Below, piece after piece: positions 6,204 through 11,493 of a stretch of 12,622 nt of DNA. The number at the start of each line of letters is the position of its first letter. The first letter of the stretch is position 1. Under the pieces are notes generated by a model. That model saw only the letters and a program-made list of their open reading frames with translations, searched no databases and was not told the origin of the DNA. A program made the translations under genes and the position numbers. Source of the stretch: Candidatus Moranbacteria bacterium UBA2206 (GTDB taxonomy: Bacteria; Patescibacteriota; Minisyncoccia; Moranbacterales; UBA2206); NCBI GenBank assembly GCA_002328565.1, contig DCUU01000011.1, positions 1 through 12,622 of the forward strand, in the 5' to 3' direction.

Positions 6204-6247
6204 AGTGACCAGAAGCGAAATCGCATCTGGTCACTGCAATAATTTTT
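6204..6247 (+). terminator. Probable terminator after hisG
   Basis: AGTGACCAGA (6204-6213) and TCTGGTCACT (6226-6235) pair perfectly over 10 bp. Inside, GCG and CGC can extend the stem after an A-A mismatch. A T5 run comes 7 nt later (6243-6247), so the U-tract is not ideally placed, but it is the only termination structure before the next gene. Confidence 0.65.
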
Positions 6248-6259
6248 ATTAGTAGGGTT

Positions 6260-6287
6260 TTTCAATAATATCTTTTTAATCTATAAT
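6260..6287 (+). promoter_or_regulatory. Promoter for the LOG-like gene; transcript probably leaderless
   Basis: A perfect TATAAT at 6282-6287 is preceded, 16 bp away, by TTTCAA at 6260-6265. The expected start at about 6293-6296 falls on the ATG at 6296, and no SD site exists between them. Confidence 0.6.
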
Positions 6288-6295
6288 TTTAATCT

Positions 6296-6856
6296 ATGAA
6301 AAACATTCAAAAGAAAAGAAGATATCAAATTGGAGTTATGGGTTCAGCTGCAGACGTGAAGTATAGCAAAAAAATCGAAAAAATTGCTGAAGAAACAGGA
6401 GTATTAATTGCTGAGTCGGGAAATATTACTATTTATGGAGCTGAAAAAGATTTCGACTCTCTTTCCACTTCTGCGGCTCGTGGAGCGAAAAAAGTCAATG
6501 GTTTTACGGTTGGAATAACTTATGGAAAAGGAAAGGATATTTGGGATAAAGAAGGGAATACGGATGTTATTATTTGCAGTGGGCTTGAAAGGGGAGGAGG
6601 GCGTGAATTTGTTTTAGTGAATAGTTGTGATGGCATCATTGCTATTTCTGGTGGTTCCGGAACTATGAATGAAATGTTGGTGGCATATCAGTTAAATATC
6701 CCAGTAGTTGTTATAACTGGCACTGGTGGCTGGGCTGATGAGATGGCAGGAAAATATTTTGATAGCAGGAAGCGAATGAAAGCTGTTCCAGCTAAAACTC
6801 CAAAAGACGCAGTTTCCAAAATTTTAAGATTAATCGAGGAACATGAGAATAGATAA
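6296..6856 (+). CDS. TIGR00725/LOG-like Rossmann-fold nucleotide-binding protein
   Basis: The 186-aa product belongs to the SLOG superfamily near the TIGR00725 and LOG (cytokinin riboside 5'-monophosphate phosphoribohydrolase) groups, which bind nucleotides and in LOG split a nucleoside monophosphate into base and ribose 5-phosphate. It has I-G-V-M-G-S-A (12-18) as the first strand and loop, G-G-G-R-E-F (100-105) with the conserved Arg, C-D-G-I-I-A-I-S-G-G-S-G-T-M-N-E (111-126) in place of LOG's PGGxGTxxE, and L-N-I-P-V-V-V-I (133-140) as the next strand. The loop begins S-G-G rather than P-G-G, so enzyme activity is not assured. Soluble, no signal peptide. Its ATG is at the predicted transcript start with no SD. 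It lies upstream of a phosphoribosyltransferase-like gene; a link through nucleotide salvage is only a guess. Confidence 0.85.
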   Translation: MKNIQKKRRYQIGVMGSAADVKYSKKIEKIAEETGVLIAESGNITIYGAEKDFDSLSTSAARGAKKVNGFTVGITYGKGKDIWDKEGNTDVIICSGLERGGGREFVLVNSCDGIIAISGGSGTMNEMLVAYQLNIPVVVITGTGGWADEMAGKYFDSRKRMKAVPAKTPKDAVSKILRLIEEHENR

Positions 6857-7157
6857 CTGTATGTTTTAAATTTAAAAACAAGGGTATATTTAAATATAGA
6901 AAGCAGAACATTAACAATCAAATAACAAATGAAAATAAACATGGCTCGAGATTGGAAAGTCCTTGGATGAGTTATGCAAGAATTGTCATAAAGTCAATAT
7001 GGTGGATATCACGAGGCTCATCTTGGGGGTGTCGCAGTACGGCTTTTATTTTTGCAAAATGCAGAGACGAAATCGACCCTATGTTCTCGGGAATGGATAT
7101 TTGCATAACTAAATGTAAGGAAAAACTAAAATTAAAATGAATTTACGGAGGCACATA
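6857..7157 (+). other. Gene-poor interval with unexplained open frames
   Basis: This 301-base gap before the phosphoribosyltransferase-like gene holds the repeated motif at 6904-6918 and no convincing gene. Two frames stay open across it. One runs 6939-7112 with the first ATG at 6999; it would encode, after L-D-E-L, the C-K-N-C-H-K motif and then an aromatic-rich stretch. The other runs 6952-7140 from a TTG and has an unnatural Trp/Ser/Cys-rich composition. A short M-A-R-D-W-K-V-L-G frame from ATG 6941 stops at 6968-6970. The segment about 6960-7090 is richer in G+C than its neighbours. It could be a decayed or frameshifted small gene, or a structured leader; I cannot decide. TATATT near 6887 is a possible -10 without a good -35. 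Confidence 0.35.
6904..6918 (+). repeat. 15-nt leader motif CAGAACATTAACAAT, copy 2
   Basis: Identical to the motif at 3334-3348 in the hisS leader. Here it lies between the LOG-like gene and the phosphoribosyltransferase-like gene, about 240 nt before the latter's start codon. Confidence 0.5.
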
Positions 7158-8093
7158 ATGAAAAAGTACATGTATTTAATTTCTCAGGATTTACAGATGC
7201 TTTTTGCAAATTGGGCCAAGGAATTTGATTTTAATATTCCTGGCAAGACCTATTTTGCAAATATTTCTCAAGGCATTGTTTGTGATTTGCAGTCCATTTT
7301 TAGCAGAGAGAGGGAAGATGTTGCGGTGCAACTCATTTCTTTTGATCAGATGTATAATGGTTTGCAGAAAAAACTTTCATCAAGGTTTAATGATTTAATT
7401 ATTTCACTGGACAAAGTTTATTTGCCGAGTAATTTCCAGTTAGAAATCAATCGAATTGTTTGTAAAAAAGAAAATGAATGGGAGGACTTAGGTGAATGCA
7501 GTCGTCCTGGTTTCAAATCGATTGATCAGCAGTTAGATGAAATCTGCTCTAGTGTTAATGGAGCGCGCGTTACTGTTGTTGATGACGGATGTTGGAGCGG
7601 GGGTTCTATTGCACTTGTGCTAAAAGCACTTCGCAACAGAAATATCAACATAAGCAAAGTCTTAGTAGGTGTGTTCGTTGATAGCGGAAAACTTTCGCTG
7701 GACATTCCTCTTGAATTTGCAATTCGCTTTTCTGCTAATTCAGTCATTGACTGGATTTGTGAACGGGATTTTTTCCCTGGTGCTCCGCTTGGTGGGCGCA
7801 CCGTAAAAATTGATTCTAACAATGGAGGAACAAATAAATCTTATGGTGCTTATTATCTCTTTGGAATGGGTGACTATGCTAATTGGGCATCTCTTCAATT
7901 TGAAGACAAGCTAATTAGGTCATTTACTCAAAGGTGCATTGGACGTTCCATTGCTCTTTTTAACGAAATTGAAGAACTTTCCAGTAAGGCAGTTTTAATG
8001 AATAATCTTTCTAGATTACCTTACGGAATTGGGTTTAATTGTCAAGATCGATTTGTTGATGTTCTTGAAAGGCAACTAGTCAAGATTATTTGA
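7158..8093 (+). CDS. Phosphoribosyltransferase-like protein
   Basis: The 311-aa product has a type I PRTase-like core. Residues 138-151 read V-T-V-V-D-D-G-C-W-S-G-G-S-I, matching the PRPP-loop pattern (hydrophobic strand, D-D, then a turn ending G-G-S/T), with K-V-L-V-G-V-F (167-173) as the next strand. The usual turn is T-T-G-G-T or similar, so G-C-W-S-G-G-S is divergent. A second conserved-looking block, R-D-F-F-P-G-A-P-L-G-G-R (203-214), follows. N-terminal ~100 and C-terminal ~90 residues match nothing I recognise. It may salvage a base or modify a nucleotide, but the substrate is unknown. The start at 7158 is chosen for GGAGG at 7147-7151, 6 nt upstream; the in-frame ATG at 7137 has no SD. 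The stop codon TGA overlaps the -35 box of the tRNA-His promoter, so the two units are tightly packed. Confidence 0.65.
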   Translation: MKKYMYLISQDLQMLFANWAKEFDFNIPGKTYFANISQGIVCDLQSIFSREREDVAVQLISFDQMYNGLQKKLSSRFNDLIISLDKVYLPSNFQLEINRIVCKKENEWEDLGECSRPGFKSIDQQLDEICSSVNGARVTVVDDGCWSGGSIALVLKALRNRNINISKVLVGVFVDSGKLSLDIPLEFAIRFSANSVIDWICERDFFPGAPLGGRTVKIDSNNGGTNKSYGAYYLFGMGDYANWASLQFEDKLIRSFTQRCIGRSIALFNEIEELSSKAVLMNNLSRLPYGIGFNCQDRFVDVLERQLVKII

Positions 8094-8118
8094 CAAAAAA
8101 ATAAGGTTTTGCTAGGAT
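8090..8118 (+). promoter_or_regulatory. Promoter for tRNA-His
   Basis: TTGACA at 8090-8095 and TAGGAT at 8113-8118 are 17 bp apart with TGC at 8110-8112 as an extended -10. The -35 shares its bases with the stop codon of the preceding gene (TGA, 8091-8093). Predicted start near 8125, about 20 nt before the tRNA. Confidence 0.75.
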
Positions 8119-8144
8119 CATTCAAGAATGATTTATGTGGTTGT

Positions 8145-8221
8145 GGGAGATGTAGCTCAGAGGCTAGAGCGGTGGATTGTGATTCCACGCGTCGAGAGTT
8201 CGAATCTCTCCATCTCCCCCA
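8145..8221 (+). tRNA. tRNA-His (anticodon GUG)
   Basis: A full cloverleaf is visible. Acceptor: GGAGATG (8146-8152) with CATCTCC (8211-8217). D stem: GCTC (8155-8158) with GAGC (8167-8170), with GG at 8163-8164 in the loop. Anticodon stem: GTGGA (8172-8176) with TCCAC (8184-8188), loop TTGTGAT, anticodon GTG at 8179-8181. T stem: GAGAG (8194-8198) with CTCTC (8206-8210) and loop TTCGAAT. The identity elements of tRNA-His are encoded: G-1 at 8145 opposite discriminator C73 at 8218. The 3' CCA is also encoded (8219-8221). It lies about 3.5 kb after hisS and 2 kb after hisG on the same strand, and is the tRNA whose charging the hisG leader would sense. Confidence 0.97.
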
Positions 8222-8250
8222 TCCCTCTTCATCGTAAGAAAATTATTCAC

Positions 8251-8281
8251 GGGCAACATCATCTGATTGTTGCCCTTTTTT
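8251..8281 (+). terminator. Intrinsic terminator after tRNA-His
   Basis: GGGCAACA (8251-8258) pairs with TGTTGCCC (8268-8275) over 8 bp, followed by six T at 8276-8281. It lies 29 nt after the encoded CCA. From here to the terminator at 8431 I see nothing further. Confidence 0.9.
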
Positions 8282-8430
8282 ATTTGCAATTAGTTGATGG
8301 GCGGAGGAGTGGTTTTTTATCAATTTTGTCCGCTTGCGTTTAACACTTTTTTGTCGCTGAAAGCTTATGGATGGGGGGATATTTGTTGCCTGTGGATGAA
8401 TTGTAAGAAGGGCTCGATTTAAGATAAAGA

Positions 8431-8465
8431 AAAACCAGGGTCACGATTATTGTGAGCCTGGTTTT
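8431..8465 (-). terminator. Terminator of the 97-aa minus-strand gene
   Basis: Segments 8431-8444 and 8452-8465 pair at 13 of 14 positions (one G-G mismatch) around a 7-nt loop. On the minus strand the stem ends in a T-rich run (complement of the A-rich 8422-8434), as expected for a gene whose stop codon lies 41 nt upstream at 8506. A shorter T-run on the plus side makes weak bidirectional action possible. Confidence 0.8.
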
Positions 8466-8505
8466 GACGATGGTATCGCTTAATCATTTTCTGTTTGATT
8501 TTAAA

Positions 8506-8799
8506 TCAAACTGGGCCTAGAGGATGTTTTGCGTTGAGCACTTCTTCGGGAATTGCGTTATTTACGATTAGATCATAGAGATTTTTTGACAGGTTGTCAA
8601 AACTGTCTTTATCGAGAATTCCGCCTAATCGTTCAACTTCCTGTTGTGCAAGTGCTTTTAGTTCCTTAATTTTTTTCTTTATCTCGGGAGATAAAAGTCC
8701 TGTACAATACCGATTTAATTTTTGAGATGCTTCTATTGGGTCAGCATCTCGCTTGGTTAAGTCGAGCGGTTGCCATAATTTTTTTTGTTCAGAGTTCAT
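8506..8799 (-). CDS. Hypothetical 97-aa charged protein
   Basis: I do not recognise this protein. It is soluble, rich in Lys and Glu, and mostly helical by eye, with a probable amphipathic helix from about residue 37 to 58 (S-P-E-I-K-K-K-I-K-E-L-K-A-L-A-Q-Q-E-V) that could mediate oligomerisation. It has one Cys (residue 32), a Pro-rich C-terminal tip (K-H-P-L-G-P-V), and no signal peptide or membrane segment. Expression signals are strong: on the minus strand AAAGGAGG (8814-8807) lies 7 nt before the ATG, a consensus promoter sits about 100 nt upstream, and a clean terminator follows. It is divergent from the PaaK/LuxE-like gene, with overlapping promoters, so co-regulation with that module is possible. 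An antitoxin-like or regulatory role cannot be excluded, but nothing shows it. Confidence 0.75.
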   Translation of the reverse strand: MNSEQKKLWQPLDLTKRDADPIEASQKLNRYCTGLLSPEIKKKIKELKALAQQEVERLGGILDKDSFDNLSKNLYDLIVNNAIPEEVLNAKHPLGPV

Positions 8800-8875
8800 T
8801 TTCTTTCCTCCTTTGTTTTTGGTTGTTGTAAAAAGGACAGCACGATGGGCATGTGTTCAAAATAATTTATATTAT

Positions 8876-8903
8876 TTGACAAATGCATCAAGAATATTAT
8901 AAT
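8876..8903 (+). promoter_or_regulatory. Promoter for the PaaK/LuxE-like gene
   Basis: TTGACA at 8876-8881 and TATAAT at 8898-8903, both consensus, are 16 bp apart. Predicted start near 8910, leaving a leader of about 64 nt. Its -10 overlaps the -10 of the minus-strand promoter at 8902-8930. Confidence 0.75.
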
Positions 8904-8930
8904 AATAGTTGCGCCATGGCGTTTTGTCAA
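8902..8930 (-). promoter_or_regulatory. Promoter for the 97-aa minus-strand gene
   Basis: On the minus strand TTGACA (8930-8925) and TATTAT (8907-8902) have a 17-bp spacer. Predicted start near 8895. The spacer contains the palindrome at 8912-8921. Confidence 0.7.
8912..8921. promoter_or_regulatory. Perfect 10-bp palindrome CGCCATGGCG between the divergent promoters
   Basis: CGCCATGGCG is GC-rich in an otherwise AT-rich interval. It lies inside the minus-strand promoter spacer and just after the predicted start of the plus-strand promoter, so one bound protein could affect both. Operator function is inference. Confidence 0.4.
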
Positions 8931-8973
8931 GTGCTTCTTAAAAAGGTATTAATCTAATAAGTAAATAATAAAA

Positions 8974-10200
8974 ATGATCAAGAGTGATCAGGAAAAATTA
9001 ACTAATCTTAATTTAACTATAAAAAGAGCAAAAAAATCAATATTATATTCCGATAAATTGAAAAATATAGAAAAATTAAATTCATTAAAAGATATTTCTT
9101 CTTTGCCATTTACTACCAAGGATGAATTAAGAGAGGCGTATCCTTTTAATGGTTTATGCGTAGATAAATCGGATATTATTGAAATGCATACTACGTCAGG
9201 AACAACCGGAAAGCCCACTCTTTCTTTCTATACCAAAAGAGATCTAGAGATTGGTTCTAATGCTATTTCTAACGCGTGGAAAAAATTTGGCATTGACGAG
9301 AACAGCAGGGTGCAATTTATTATGGGTTATGGTCTTTTTAGTGGAGCGATGTTGAATACCTATGCCATTCAAGAACTTGGAGCATTCGTTCTTCCTTCAG
9401 GGATTCAACCGATGATTAAACAAGTGGAATTAATGATTGATTTTGGAATAGATACTGTCGTGGCTACTCCTGGGTTTATGCTTTATCTTTCTGATTTTAT
9501 TGAGAATAATAATATTTCTAGGGATAAATTAAAACTAACAAGAGCAATTGTGGCTGGAGAAATATATTCTGATTTCGTAAGGAACCAAATAGAAAAGAAG
9601 CTTAATATAAGAGTTTATGATCATTATGGATTATGCGAAGTTAACACTGGGATTGCGTATGAATGTGATTGTAAAAACGGACTTCATGTGCTCGACGACT
9701 ATGTTATTGCAGAAATAGTAGACATTAAAACAGGTGAAATTCTTTCTGGTGGAGAATATGGGGAATTGGTTTTAACGAGCCTAAAAAAGGATGCCTCGCC
9801 GATTATTAGATATAGAACAGGCGACGTGTCTTGTATTTTAAGAGGGGTATGTTCTTGTGGTGACAAAAATGTAAGAATCGATAGAATAAAAACTCGCGTT
9901 GATGATTTGATTTTTATTAAAGGAGTTAAAATAAATCCGCACGAACTAAAAGAACTTATTTTTAACTATCTAGGAAATTTAATTTTTGGAGGAGATATAA
10001 AAATTAAAGTTCGAAAAAACTCTATAAACTTTATTCCTAAAATATATTTAACTCTCAAGGAGGAAAAGCCCGAATTCTTATTGAGTCTGAAAAATAAATT
10101 AAAAGAAGAAATCGGAATAAATTTTGATGTGAAAAATGTGGATATAAGTTATTTCAATAGAGAGGGCAGTAATAAGGTAAAAATTGTTGAATATGTATAA
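8974..10200 (+). CDS. Phenylacetate-CoA ligase (PaaK)/LuxE-like adenylate-forming enzyme
   Basis: The protein should activate a carboxylic acid as an acyl-adenylate with ATP and pass it to CoA, a carrier or a protein cysteine. The 408-aa sequence shows the ATP-binding loop T-T-S-G-T-T-G-K-P-T (73-82), Y-G-L-C-E-V (218-223), R-Y-R-T-G-D-V (279-285) and the C-terminal hinge R-V-D-D-L-I-F-I-K-G-V-K-I-N-P (308-322). It ends in a Lys-containing K-V-K-I-V-E tail like the catalytic Lys of the family. The PaaK-type Cys pattern (E-C-D-C at 230-233, C-S-C-G at 293-296) is kept. It is slightly shorter at the N-terminus than typical PaaK (about 430). The ATG at 8974 has no SD, but a consensus promoter lies 70-98 bp upstream. 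Its stop overlaps the next gene's start by 8 bp, so ligase and reductase are probably coupled. Substrate unknown; LuxE, PaaK and coronafacic-acid-ligase-like roles are all open. Confidence 0.85.
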   Translation: MIKSDQEKLTNLNLTIKRAKKSILYSDKLKNIEKLNSLKDISSLPFTTKDELREAYPFNGLCVDKSDIIEMHTTSGTTGKPTLSFYTKRDLEIGSNAISNAWKKFGIDENSRVQFIMGYGLFSGAMLNTYAIQELGAFVLPSGIQPMIKQVELMIDFGIDTVVATPGFMLYLSDFIENNNISRDKLKLTRAIVAGEIYSDFVRNQIEKKLNIRVYDHYGLCEVNTGIAYECDCKNGLHVLDDYVIAEIVDIKTGEILSGGEYGELVLTSLKKDASPIIRYRTGDVSCILRGVCSCGDKNVRIDRIKTRVDDLIFIKGVKINPHELKELIFNYLGNLIFGGDIKIKVRKNSINFIPKIYLTLKEEKPEFLLSLKNKLKEEIGINFDVKNVDISYFNREGSNKVKIVEYV

Positions 10201-11395
10201 CTTTAAAATAAAAAATGAGAAATTTATCAGGCCCTTGTTGGTAGATTTGATAAAAATTCTTAAAACAAAAAAAACAGATTTTTTTGATTTAAACGAGAAG
10301 TGCACACAAGACACTTTGTATTGGATAAGAACTGATTGGGTTAGTGTTATTAAATATCTAAAAGACTATGAAAAAAATAATAAGGAATTTTTCTTGAAAA
10401 AAATGAAACCCAAGGGGTCTGTTTTGATTATTCTCTCATATAATGAGCCTTTAATACTTTCGATAGTTCCTGTTTTAAATGCTTTAGTAGCAGGCAACAA
10501 GGTCAAGTTGAGGCCAAGCAGAAAAGCTAATAAAATTATTAAAAGTCTCTGGGTGGATTCCGGAATAATTGAAAAATATGGGCTGGATATGGAAATTCTA
10601 TTTGATATAGAACCCGAACAAGTCGAAAGCCAAATTAAAATTGTTAATGCGGTTTATTTTTTTGGAGGTCACGGCACTGCTAAAAAAATATTTAAGTTGT
10701 GTGCTAGAAATTTTGTTGAATTCTTTCCTGAAATAGAGGCAGCTGATTGTAAAATTTTTCGATTCAAGAATGTTGATGAAATTAATTTCAAAAAAGATGC
10801 AGATCTAACTTTGAATGAGTCCTTCTCTCATTGCGGACAAATTTGTCATAGAATTCATGGCATTATTATAGTTGGGCCACTGTATGAACAATATGTTGAT
10901 TCAATAAAAAGGCAATTTTTAAAATTAAAAGAAAATAAATACATAATAAAAAAATACAAGCCGAATGAAATTCTTTTTGAAAAAATGATTTGTGATATAA
11001 AAAAATCTCGACCAACTGAGGTATTAGGATTAAAAGACAAAAAGAAATTGCCACTTCTAATTATCTCTCCGAATGTAAAAAGTGATTTTATCAAGAATGC
11101 TTATTTTTTCCCTTCATTGTGGATTATCGGATTTAATAATGAAAATGAAGTCATTTCTTTTTTAAATTCCAGAAAATATAATTTAGGGTTGAATATTTTT
11201 AGTGATGATGGAGCTTTTATTAACAAAATTATTGATAAAACTAGACTGAGTAGGTATACAATCAACACTTCCCATATTTCATTGAGTCGTGACAGGGGTT
11301 GGGGTGGCGTTTGGCCTAGTGGTTACTCAGGCTATAAAAATTGGATAGAGCATTTTTCTGACCCATTTGAAATTATAGGAATAAATAAGGTTTAA
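10193..11395 (+). CDS. Aldehyde dehydrogenase / acyl-CoA reductase (LuxC-like)
   Basis: A 400-aa ALDH-superfamily enzyme, likely interconverting an activated acyl group and an aldehyde with NAD(P)H. Visible marks: L-S-Y-N-E-P-L (81-87, catalytic Asn N84), A-G-N-K-V-K-L-R-P-S (100-109, with Arg at the place of the usual Lys of LKPS, a change I recall from LuxC-type reductases), F-F-G-G-H-G-T-A (156-163), F-F-P-E-I-E-A (177-183, where ELGG normally lies), the thiol motif H-C-G-Q-I-C-H-R-I (213-221, nucleophile C218), and W-G-G-V-W-P-S-G-Y-S-G (369-379), like the PFGGxKxSGxGR end. At 400 aa it is shorter than a standard ALDH (about 480-500). The ATG at 10193 overlaps the ligase stop codon; an upstream TTG at 10184 is possible. 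The pairing with a PaaK/LuxE-like ligase supports a reductase role over simple aldehyde oxidation. Confidence 0.8.
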   Translation: MYNFKIKNEKFIRPLLVDLIKILKTKKTDFFDLNEKCTQDTLYWIRTDWVSVIKYLKDYEKNNKEFFLKKMKPKGSVLIILSYNEPLILSIVPVLNALVAGNKVKLRPSRKANKIIKSLWVDSGIIEKYGLDMEILFDIEPEQVESQIKIVNAVYFFGGHGTAKKIFKLCARNFVEFFPEIEAADCKIFRFKNVDEINFKKDADLTLNESFSHCGQICHRIHGIIIVGPLYEQYVDSIKRQFLKLKENKYIIKKYKPNEILFEKMICDIKKSRPTEVLGLKDKKKLPLLIISPNVKSDFIKNAYFFPSLWIIGFNNENEVISFLNSRKYNLGLNIFSDDGAFINKIIDKTRLSRYTINTSHISLSRDRGWGGVWPSGYSGYKNWIEHFSDPFEIIGINKV

Positions 11396-11397
11396 TT

Positions 11398-11446
11398 GGG
11401 ATTGTTTGGTTATTTGTTTTTGGATAATCAAACTGTCCCTGTTTTA
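11398..11446 (+). terminator. Long hairpin with T-rich tail between the reductase and the synthetase-like gene
   Basis: Segments 11398-11414 and 11423-11439 pair at 16 of 17 positions (several G-U pairs, one T-T mismatch) around an 8-nt loop, followed by TGTTTTAT. It begins 2 nt after the reductase stop. It probably ends most transcripts of the ligase-reductase pair; some readthrough into the next gene is possible, since I see no convincing promoter in 11440-11480. Confidence 0.75.
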
Positions 11447-11493
11447 TGAGAAGTTTCTTTGAAAATTTATTTAACTGAAGACAAGGAGGTGTC

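Noticed and set aside
8128..8343. 71-codon open frame over the tRNA region
   Set aside because: It runs straight through the tRNA-His cloverleaf and the following terminator, so it is a chance open frame.
8974..11395. Bioluminescence (lux) operon
   Set aside because: The ligase and reductase resemble LuxE and LuxC in family only; no luciferase genes are in the window.
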